Below, in pieces: positions 13,130-23,200 of a stretch of 64,000 bases of DNA. Every line of letters starts with the position of its first letter. Positions within the stretch are counted from its first letter, which is position 1. Source of the DNA: Myrica gale (lineage: Eukaryota > Streptophyta > Magnoliopsida > Fagales > Myricaceae); the NCBI GenBank assembly GCA_963930655.1, contig OZ005615.1, positions 7,954,001-8,018,000 on the forward strand, written 5' to 3'. The notes under the pieces were generated by a model. That model was not told where the DNA came from and did no database searches. It worked only from the letters and a program-made list of their open reading frames with translations. The position numbers were made by a program, and so were the translations under genes.

Positions 13130-14677
13130 ATGGCCTCAGAGATTTCTCTGAGTGTTGGGTTAGGCCAGGGTAAGGATATGAGGTTGGATTCGGCAAACCA
13201 ACTTGTGATAGATCTGTGTGGTGGTGTTGGAGGTGTGCAGAGTGGGCCCGTGAGTCCTGGAGTGGTGGAAACCCCTTTGTCTCAAATGGGTGGGACAGGG
13301 AAGGCAGGGACTCTGCCCAGTGGAAAGGATGTTGTTGTCATGTTGGCCAATGGTGAAGCAGCAACTTCTGAGGAGAGGCCGACGTCGCCGTCGCGAGGTG
13401 CCACTTGGATGAAGTTGGTTGAGGAGAATCGTCTATTGCGATCTGAGCTGGAGGATTAGAAGCACCAAGCTGAGGGGAGGCAGAGGAGACGTGGTAGATC
13501 AGGGGTGCGGAGCAGGACAAAATCTGGGCGACGTTGGGTATCCAAGCAAGCGCACACTCATGCTCAATCCACTACAACTGAGAAGGTTCAGGCATCAGTG
13601 GGTGCTGGACCGATGTCTGGGAACACCAATGCAGAGCCTCGAAAGACGTATGCTGCGATTACAGGTAACAACAACTCAACTCCTAAAACACCCCTTATGA
13701 AATTAGACTTTGTTAAACCAGCAATGGTTGATGGGAAGGTGACTGTTAAGCCTCCATCCAAGGTCCGTGAGAAGGGGTGTAAGGAATGGGAATTTACTTT
13801 GGTGGGACATTTCATCGAATAACGTTTGAGCTATCTTACGGTGAATGCAATATCAAGGCGGATGTGGGGTGCCACAGGGCTGTTTGATGTATTATTAATG
13901 GAGAATGGGTTTTTTCTGTTTAAGTTTCGCTCCGAAGAGGCAGTGGACTCCATATTAGAGGATGGGCCATGGCATATGGTCAATCGACCATTTTTCTTGC
14001 GCAGATGGCAACCAAAGATGGCATTGATGAAGAAGGACTTAGATAAGGTTCCCTTGTGGGTTAAAATGTGTGGCGTTCCTCTGGTATATTGGACGGCGGA
14101 AGGATTGAGTATTGTTGCTAGCGGAATTGGTCGCCCTTTATACACTGATAGGAGGATCATGGAGAAGAGCAGAGTCGACTTTGCAAGGGTATGTGTGGAG
14201 GTTGAGGCAGCTTCTCCCATGGTGAGGGAGGTTGTCATTGAGGATGCTGAAGGGGAGTCGTTTAAGGTGAATGTGGAGTACGATTGGGAGCCTGACCTTT
14301 GCTCTAATTGTAAGTGTTTTGGCCACTCCCTCTCTATGTGCACCCAGCAGATTGCACAAGCCCCTTCTGTGGAAAATACTCCATTGACAGATGAGTGGGT
14401 TGAAGTGTCAAGGAGACGGAAAAGCAAGGACGTTGTTGGCCTTCAGAGCCTAGCTGTGAACATTGATAAGCAAGGGGAGCTTAAGGGTGCTACCGGGATA
14501 GCCCAGAGTTGCAAGCTGGCAGTTTCGACAGCTGATGAGGAGACTGATTCTTCCCCCATAGTTAATTCTAAGCTGGCAAGCTTAGCTAAGGATTCCTTAG
14601 GGAAAGGTGCTAAAGGCAAACCTTCAAACAGGTCCCGCAAAAAGAGCTCTTCCCCAGTAGGGGAGCCTAGGACATAG
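13130..14677 (+). pseudogene. LINE ORF1 (gag-like, DUF4283 plus zinc knuckle), two premature stops
   Basis: One reading frame runs from the ATG at 13130 to the stop at 14675-14677, interrupted only by TAG at 13457 and TAA at 13820. Its middle (about 13790-14130) has the DUF4283 features of plant L1 ORF1 proteins, such as GFFLFKFRSEEAVDSILEDG and WVKMCGVPL. A CCHC zinc knuckle, CX2CX4HX4C, spans about 14301-14342. The C-terminal part is basic. In the family the protein coats the LINE RNA and chaperones nucleic acid. Both stops lie upstream of or in the conserved domain, so only fragments could be made. Confidence 0.85.
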
Positions 14678-14726
14678 TTTTTCTGGTGCGTGTTGTGTGT
14701 TGATCCCCCTTTTTGTGTTACTTTTA

Positions 14727-17700
14727 ATGGTGTTTAGTTGCTGGAATATACGGGGCCTGAACGACCCCATTAAACAAAGTGAAGTTCGTAAGTTTATCAC
14801 ACAACAGGATGTGTCCTTCATGGGCATTGTGGAGACAAAAATTAGAGATACTAATCCTAGTTCAGTATGTGAAGTGTTGGCGAAGGACTGGCGGTTTGAG
14901 AGCAATTTTTCTACTGTTGTTGGTGGAAGAATTTTGGTTGTTTGGAATGATGATGAGTTAGACGTTCGAGTGTTACATAAGACAGATCAGTTAATGCATT
15001 GTGAGATTAGGGATAAAGCTGCTGGTTGGCTATGCCTGGTTTCAGTCGTTTATGGCTTGAACACTGTGGAGGGGCGCGGAGAATTGTGGGATACGATGAG
15101 ATTCTTAACCCAAGACACTACCCCGTGGATGCTGATGGGGGATTTTAATGCGGTAAGGTATCCTTCGGAGAGACTAGGTGGAACGGATAATTGGCCCCGA
15201 TGGATGAACGACCTGGATGCCTGTTTTGTTGAGAATGGTTTGGAGGACCTCAAATTTTCTGGTCATTTCTTCACATGGCACAATAATCAAGCAACGTCCC
15301 CGATATTGAGGAAGCTGGACAGAGTTGTGGTGAACAGTTGCTGGGAGGATTTATTTGGAGCATCGGAGGCCATTTTCTTGCCAAAAGGTATCTCAGACCA
15401 TTCTCCCATGATTGTTCGGTTGGTGGAGTTGAAAAGAAGTCCGAAACCCTTTAAATTCTTTAACATGTGGTGTGATCATCCATGTTTTCTGGGGATTGTT
15501 GACAATATTTGGCAACAAGCTATCCAGGGGACACCAATGTTCCAGTTATGTACTAAGCTAAGGCTACTGAAAAAAGACCTCAAAAAGCTCAACAAAGATC
15601 ACTTTTCAGATATCTCTAAAAGGGTCATGGCAGCTAAACTAGCACTTGATGAGGCCCAAGATGAAGTGCAACGAACTCCTATGCAAGGCGCGGTAGAGCT
15701 AGAGGCTCGCTTGTTAAAGGATTATGTTTATTCACGTAGGGCTGAAGAGTCCTTCTTACGTCAAAAGTCGAGGAATCAATGGTTGAACTTGGGGGATCAA
15801 AATTCAAGTTTCTTTTTCCATGCCATGAAGAACTTCCAGAGCAAGAGCAAGATCCGATCAATATCTCTTGAGGATGGCACCCGCTTAACTGATCCAGATC
15901 ACATCAAGCATGCTTTGGTCGACTATTATGCCCACCTATGGCGGAAACCAATGAATCAGTTGCCTGTGGACCGAGAGGTAGTGGAGAAAGCCTGCAAAAG
16001 AAGACTAAATCGGACTCAGCAAGTAGCCTTACTGAGGGATATCACTGATATTGAAATTAAGGATGCCCTGTTCTCAATCAATGTTGACAAAGCACCTGGC
16101 CCAGATGGTTACAACTCAAAGTTTTTTACGCAAGCATGGAGTAATGTGGGTCGTAGTGTCATTGATGCCGTTAAATCCTTCTTTGCATCTGGCTGTTTAC
16201 TCAAGGAGGTGGACTGTACAGTTGTATCCTTAATCCCCAAAGTGCCGAATGCATCCATGCTTAAAGATTTCCGACCAATATCTTGTTGTAACACCATTTA
16301 CAAAGTCATTAGAAAAGTACTGGCACGACGAATGAGTGGGCTGATGCCTGATCTTGTTGGGAGTCAGCAAACAGCTTTTATTAAAGGCCGTCGTATAGGT
16401 GATAATATATTACTGGCGCAAGAGATGTTCAGAAATTACCATAGGAATTCTGGGAGCCCGAGATGTGGGATAAAGGTGGACCTCATGAAAGCTTATGATC
16501 ATGTTTGCTGGGATTTTCTGATTATTGTGCTTCAGACATCCGGGTTTCCATCTCAATTTATTCGGTGGATACATGAGTGCATCTCTAAGGTTCGTTTCTC
16601 GATCAAGGTGAATGGAAATCTTTGCGGCTTTTTTCCGGGTGAAAGAGGCCTTCGCCAAGGTGACCCCATGTCCCCTTATCTATTTGCACTAGTCATAGAG
16701 ATTTTTTCTGGTATGATGGATAATATGGCAGAGAACCCCGGTTTTGGTTTCCATTGGAGGTGCAAGCACACAAGGCTTTCTCATCTTTGTTTCGCTGATG
16801 ATCTCCTCATATTTTCTAAGGGCAATCTGGAATCTGTTTCCTTGGTTAAGGACTGTATCAACCAATTTGGATGCATGTCTGGGCTAACCCCCAACAATGG
16901 GAAAAATCAAATTTTTCTATGTGGTGTAAGCACTATGGTAAAGGAGCAGATTTGCAATGCTCTGGGGTTCTCTATTGGCGGCTTTCTTTTTCGGTACCTA
17001 GGTGTTCCATTGATATCTACACGCCTTCGGAGCATTGACTGTCAGATTTTGGGGGATAAAATAGTTGCTCGCGCAAGGAGTTGGACCAACAAATTTCTTT
17101 CATATGCGGGACGACTTCAATTGGTTAAATCCATCTTATTTGCGACCCACACTTATTGGTCTTCTCACTTTGTCCTTCCTAAAGCCACCTTGAACCATAT
17201 TGAGAGAGAACTCTTCAAAAAAATTTATGGCGGGGGAGTGAGCTCAAGAGTGGAGGAGCCAAGGTCTCTTGGAAAGACATATGCGTGCATCAGCAATGTG
17301 GGGGCTTAGGAATACCAAATTTGATTATTTGGAATCAAGGCTGCAATTTGAAACATCTGTGGCATATCCTTACTGATTCGGTGGACTCGATTTGGAGTGA
17401 ATGGGTGCGTAGGAACCTGTTAAGAGATAGGAATCTTTGGCAAATTAAGGCACCAGCTGATTCTACATGGAGTTGGAGGAGTATTCTCTCCCTTCGAGGG
17501 CTTGCGCAGGAGAGAATCAAATGTGTTGTGGGAAATGGTGTGCGGACATCACTCTGGTATGATAATTGGCATACAATTGGTCCCTTCTACAGGCTTGTAG
17601 ATGAAGACTTTATTAGCTTGTCACATATTGGACCTAATGCTACTGTAAGCATGATTATTTGTGGCACGACTTGGAATTGGCCAACTGGAGCATTCTGGAC

Positions 17701-18364
17701 AGAAGTGGCTCGACAAACATCGGCTCTACTCCAACCATGGCCGAATAGGGAGGACATTATTGTTTGGGACCCTAGCCCAACTGGTATTTTTTCAGTCAGC
17801 TCCGCAGTGCACTCGATTACCTTATCCCCTCCTAAAGTTCCTTGGTTCCACATCCTCTGGGGAGCTAGTTCCGTTCCGCGGTTTTCCTTTATTTCCTGGT
17901 TGGTTATTAAGGAAAGATTGAACACTAAGGTTTTATTGAGGGCAAGAGGGATGGGGGATGATACAACTTGTATTTTTTGTGGTCACCCGCTTGAAGATGT
18001 GGAGCATTTGTTCTTTGACTGTCAGTTTTCCCATCGTGTTTGGTTGTTGCTTCTAGATAAATGTGTGGTCTGTAGACTCTTGACTAAATGGAAGGATGTT
18101 GTGGTGTGGCTGAGGAAATGGAAAGGTAAAACTTTGAGGGCACGAGTACTAAGGATTATGTTTACTGCTGCAATTTATTATATATGGAGGGAGCGTAATA
18201 GCCGAGTTTTCACTGGACGCTCTAGAAGGTTAATCCACATTTTCTATGATATTTGTTCAGCAGTTGTGGATAGGGTTAACACTCTTAAGAACATGAAGGC
18301 CACATGGGCAAATGTCCAGCTTGCTAGGAGATGGTGTTTCTCTGAGAATATTTTTGTGATCTGA
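14727..18364 (+). pseudogene. LINE ORF2 (endonuclease, reverse transcriptase, zf-RVT), one frameshift
   Basis: Starts 50 bp after ORF1, and the first residues already form the endonuclease motif SCWNIRGLND. The apurinic-type endonuclease (about 1-225) shows ETKI, GDFNAVR and SDHSP. The reverse transcriptase follows with PGPDG, DFRPISCCNTIYKV, AFIKGR, GLRQGDPMSPYLF and the catalytic FADD (16791-16802). A frameshift at about 17240-17262 ends the first frame at 17309; the remainder continues in another frame (17285-18364) and includes the C-terminal zinc-finger-like zf-RVT domain with FCGHPLEDVEHLFFDC. All catalytic motifs before the frameshift are intact, which suggests fairly recent insertion. 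Confidence 0.9.
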
Positions 18365-18674
18365 CGTTCTATTAACCCTCATGTGAGGGTATAGGTTGTT
18401 TTTTTATTTCCTGTTGTTATCTGGGCTTGGCCCGCTTTTGTATAGTTCTTGGGGATCAATATACTTACCAGTTACCCAAAAAAACAAGGAAATCTTAAGG
18501 TGCAGAAATATAAATGCTCTAATGATAATGTCCTCTGAGGGTAGCATACAGAAAAGGCCATCCTTGATTACATACAATACACTGTTACCCTTCAATGAAT
18601 ATCATAGAAGTAAAAGAAACACAAATGCTCAGAACCGTAACATGTATAGTTCAATTATTAAATCAGGGGAATAC

Positions 18675-19012
18675 CTTGACAGTGGTAAGAAGACAGTCAG
18701 CTAGAAGGATGGAACCTGCTTCATCCAGAGCAGTTGGAGGGGAAAGTTCATGGGAACGGCTGTTTTCACCATTGCTTGATTCTTCTTGACTCATAAAAAG
18801 CTGAGATGGATACCCATCCTCAAATTCCCTGCATGTTGCCCCACTTTTTCGAGTTTTTGACTTTATTTGCTTCCCAGATAGTAAGTCCCACTCAGAGGGC
18901 TCAAATTCATCTTCATCAAAAGCAAAAGGATCCAGGCTGTCCTCTAAAAGCTCGAGTTTGGCATTTTCATTGAAGTTCGGTCTCTTATCAAGACAAAATT
19001 CTTGCTGGGGCC
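18675..19012 (-). pseudogene. Isolated WAPL (wings apart-like) exon fragment
   Basis: Read on the minus strand, about 110 codons are open, with DPFAFDEDEF, EPSEWDLLSGKQ, SQEESSNG and ADCLLTTVK, followed by a good splice donor (AAG/GTATTC at 18674). These match the conserved middle of plant WAPL proteins, which release cohesin from chromosomes. Nothing else of the long WAPL gene is present: upstream the frame meets a stop at about 19012, and the downstream 18483-18674 looks like intron. It lies between a LINE and a TIR element near a CACTA terminus, so it is probably a fragment captured or moved by a transposon. Identification is from family memory only. Confidence 0.75.
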
Positions 19013-19146
19013 ATTACTAGATAATTACATCTTCTCACTTTTACACTAACTCCTATAAAATTCTATTTTATTCATTACTTTCTCACAAAAACCAATAAAA
19101 CTCTAGTTTTCTCAATTTTCACAACATTCCTTAAATATTTCACAAT

Positions 19147-20078
19147 GTGTCCATTTGTTTGCTTGTAAAAATATTATTTTAAGTAAAAAAATTTCATATA
19201 AATGTTTTCAAAAAAAAAAAATTCATTTGCAGTGTTTCTTTATTCTTTTAAAATTTTTTCAAGAATTTTTTTTTTGATGTTAGACACGCTTAATGATTTA
19301 CGTATTTACATAAAAATGCTTAATTATTGTACAGGTCTCTGTAATTTACACTTTTGATATTTTAATCTATCAGGTATTGATTTCAACCGTTGGGTTCCTG
19401 ACGTAAGTTTTTTAGACAAATTGATTTCTCGTCCTATTGTCGTTAGCCAACATACGGAATGGTGCTTACGAAGATTTTAGATTTCATCTCAACATCAATC
19501 GTAGGCTGCCCCGTGGCATTGAAATTTTCTCAAAATTTTCATATTTCAGTCCCTAAGGTAATAATTTCAATATAAAGGAATTTGAGACATTTTTGCAATA
19601 AAATTGATCTCCGATGTTCAATTGTCATTAGTCAATTAAAGGAGAAGTGCCCACATGGTCTGGAAAGAGAAGAATATAAAATTATTATGCAAACGTCAAA
19701 TTCAATTTTTATTTAAAAATATTATTTTTTATTTTTAATAATTTTGTGTTGGAGGGGCATTTCGATCATTTTGTATGTGGTTTAACGATCAAATCAAACA
19801 GAAGGTAAAAAATAATTATTTTTAAAAAATATGAGGCTGAATAAAATATTTTAAAACTTGAAGAGACTTACTTATTTTTGTCCATAGATATGAGGCGTAC
19901 TATAATGTTCTCTAAAAAAATTGATTTAGGAAAAATTTGAACTTAGTTTGTTTTCTAGAAAATAATAAGAGTCTACTTGAAACTTTTCATTTTTACCTCA
20001 TTTTTAATTACACGCCAAATTCCGAAAAACAAGTAAAATAAATTACAGATTTTATTTTACAAGTAAACAAACGGACAC
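19147..20078. mobile_element. Non-autonomous TIR element (about 0.93 kb)
   Basis: The left end GTGTCCATTTGTTTGCTTGT (19147) is repeated inverted at the right end as ACAAGTAAACAAACGGACAC (20059-20078), 18 of 20 matching. The interior is AT-rich, lacks a transposase, and includes a segment (about 19680-19910) resembling 60950-61240, so it may itself contain another repeat. Flanks do not give a clear target duplication, so the superfamily is uncertain. Confidence 0.6.
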
Positions 20079-20215
20079 TTAATTAGAGTTTGCAAATGCA
20101 TCTTATTTGATAGCTGGACACAATCTTAGGCAACTTTAATATGTGGTTTGCACACCAGAACATGCAGATGTGCGCATGATAAAAGAGGAACAAGATGATC
20201 ATGAATCCAGAACCT

Positions 20216-23200
20216 TTACAAAAACGGTGCTTTTCGTAAGGACTCGGCTATTCTCTTTGATAGGCAGTAAGCAGTTGACTGGATGGTAATCATGGGATTG
20301 ACACCAACAGCAGTCGGCAGAATACTGGCATCACAAACGAATATGCCTTCAGCTTCCCAACTTTCCCCATTCACATCGACCGCGCCTTTTTTCTCATCAA
20401 TCCCCATCCTGCAGCTACCCATTTGATGGGCTGAGGTAAGTACTGCCCAATTCTTTGAGAGTGACATTGGGCCTCCCGATACAGAGACTGTGTCCAAAAA
20501 CTCCTCCACTTCCCTCTCGCTAATTCCATCACATTTGAGTCTCTGGCCATCACTACGATGCGTACCCACCTCAACAGCACCTGCTGCTACCAAAATTCTT
20601 AATGCCTGCCTTAACCCAACCCTGAGGTTTTCTCTGTCTGATGCATCCAATCTGTAGCTTACCCTTCCCTCCGACTTAACTTCTCCGGAACCCAAGTCCC
20701 TAATTATCGTTATCAAATCAGCAGTTCTTGCATAATTCACCATTCTTTTCTTCATATCTAGTCCAGATTCCCAAGGACATACTGCAGAAAATGATGCCGG
20801 GCCTAATGCCGGAGTTTCTATAATCGCTCTTACCTTTGAGTCTGCCCCTACCACCTTATGGACCGATGTGATTATTCCGCCCTCATAGCTTTTACCCTTG
20901 AGCTCTGAATTTGATTCTGGAAAGTATCCCCAGGCCATGACTACAGGATGGAGATGAAGGTTACGGCCTATATTCCGGTTCTTCAATCCACTAGAGATCA
21001 TTAAAACGGGTGTTGAAAGAGCCCCACATGCCGAGATTGTTGCTTTGGCCTTAATCTGCAGTACCTTTGTGATGTTGTTGCTCAAAGATTTTGCTATAAC
21101 ACCCAGGCATTTCTTTTTTTTTTTGCTTCCCTTCTTGTTCTTTGCCAGTATAAAGCTCTCAGCTTTACATCCTGTTAAGATCACTGCACCATGATCCACA
21201 GCATCTAGAAGCCACGTAGTATCAGTTCCCTTTTTGTCTCCTTTTCTACATCCATAACCACAAGACCCACAGTAATGAGTCGACGAGGAATTCCGCGGCA
21301 CGTAATCAACATTAAGACCTAAATTCTCACACCCTTTTCTCAGTACTTGATTTTGGAAGCCTTCCTCTACACAATTCTCTGCTACACCTATTCTCCCCTG
21401 CACAGTATCCATAGCAGAAAGATATTCGGGGCTACCAAACAGCGGGATCTGGCAGTCGTCGGCCCATTCCAGAAGCATCGTTTTTGGTGTTCTGATGGAT
21501 GCTGACCAGTTAACAGCAGAACCACCGCCTACTGTTGAACCTGCCCGAATAAACACTCCCCCGTCAATTGTCGAAAGGAGACCACCTGCTTCATATAGTT
21601 GCTCCAATGAGGGGCCTTCTAAAGAAGAGTAATCAGTAGCAGTGAAATAGTCGCCTTTCTCCAGAACAATAACCTTCTGCCCTGAACATGAAAGCACAGC
21701 AGCTGCAACTCCTCCTCCGCACCCAGAACCAATGACTACAACATCACATTCGATATTCAAGACGTCCTGCTTTGGGTCTAGTGTAGCTTTGATACCTTTA
21801 TGGGTAAGGGAGTGCAAAAGGGTGGAGTCAGTTTCGTGTCGAGTCTCTACCAGACCCTTCTCCAGAGGCCTCTTTTCAGGGAGTTCGCGTGGGTCCTCAT
21901 CATCATCAACGTCAACATGATACCCGATGGCTTCCCATGCTGGGTTTTCAGCATTTTCATTGACCTGCAGAACGAAAAAAACATTAAGGAAATGAAAAGA
22001 AAGAAGATACTAAAAACAACTTCTTTGGTGCTCTTCTTCACTCCTAGCTAATTGTATTTACAGAGCTGGGATTCCTTCCATCAGAGAAAGGAATCTAGTC
22101 CCAGGATAAACAAATGCTAGATGTGTTGCTTATAGTGAACATGATATCTATTCAAGTAAATAAATCTATTTCTTTCACTTGGTAATTTAACAAGTACATC
22201 ACGTGAACAACTGAACAGCTCCCCGTCATTTAATATGGGTAGGTGGGCGTGAGGTCTCAATCCTGTTGCCATTTTTAGTTTTTCTAGTTTTTTTAAATAA
22301 ATGAAAAAAATTCTGAGCCCATTTTTCCATTTATACTTTATTTAAATTTTAAGTATTAGGTAAGGCGTATCTATCCTTGTGGATTTGGATAGGGCTGAAA
22401 ATCGGAAATGCGGTCCGATTTTCGGACCGCAATCCGGTCCGGACCGCATTTCCGGTTTCTTTATATTAAGGGACCAGACCGAACCACTTATAAGTGGTCC
22501 GGTCTGGTTTTATGAAATACGGTCCGGTCTGGACCACTTTTTTAAATGGTCTAGACCGGATTTAATTTTTTTTTTAAAAAAAAATTTAAAAATCTCGAGC
22601 TGCGCAGTGCACGCAGATATTTTTTTTAAAAAAATTATGAAATGCGGTCCGGTCCGGACCGCATTTCATAATTTTTGACCCGGACCGGACCGCATAAATG
22701 CGGTCCTTCAATCCGGTCCGGACCGAACCGCATTTGAAAAATTAAGACCTGACCGAACCATAAATCAGGTCCGATTTTCCGATCCGATTTTATTCAGCCT
22801 TAAATTTGGATGTTATCCCAGATGTTTTATCTGCCTGGCTGGTCTGATGTTGTTTTTTCTTTACTTACTGTTTTATGCTATCTTTGTTATCGAAAAAAAA
22901 ATCCTTCCAGAAGATGCGATCGTAATCATCTTTAGCCTCTGACTGGATGCTAGGGCTTTCAAAAATTAATAGCCCGTAGTATTCTGGTGTCAATATGCTA
23001 TATTTAGGGAGACAACCCAATAGATGGCCCCATATACAGATCAGCAACAGATGGCACGTCACGTCATTTAAAGACCGCGAAGTGGATTGTAATGCGTTAG
23101 TCCACACCAAAATCTAGACTTTACCATGCAATCTAACCTAAACAAAAAAAAAAGTATGTACGGAATATAAAATCTATAGAAAAGAAAATAGTGGACCAAT

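Larger units (their letters stand above)
12991..18482 (+). mobile_element. L1-type LINE retrotransposon, nearly full length but defective
   Basis: A 5.5 kb non-LTR element: a 5' leader (12991-13129), a nucleic-acid-binding ORF1 (13130-14677), an endonuclease/reverse transcriptase ORF2 (14727-18364) and a short 3' UTR ending in an A-rich tail (CCCAAAAAAA, about 18475). Flanking AACAAGGA at 12983-12990 and 18483-18490 is a candidate target-site duplication. ORF1 has two in-frame stops and ORF2 one frameshift, so it cannot move on its own. Codon use and GC content are higher than in the surrounding DNA. Confidence 0.92.

Noticed and set aside
13831-14427. 198-codon minus-strand frame
   Set aside because: It is the reverse of LINE ORF1, whose zinc knuckle and DUF4283 motifs are on the plus strand.
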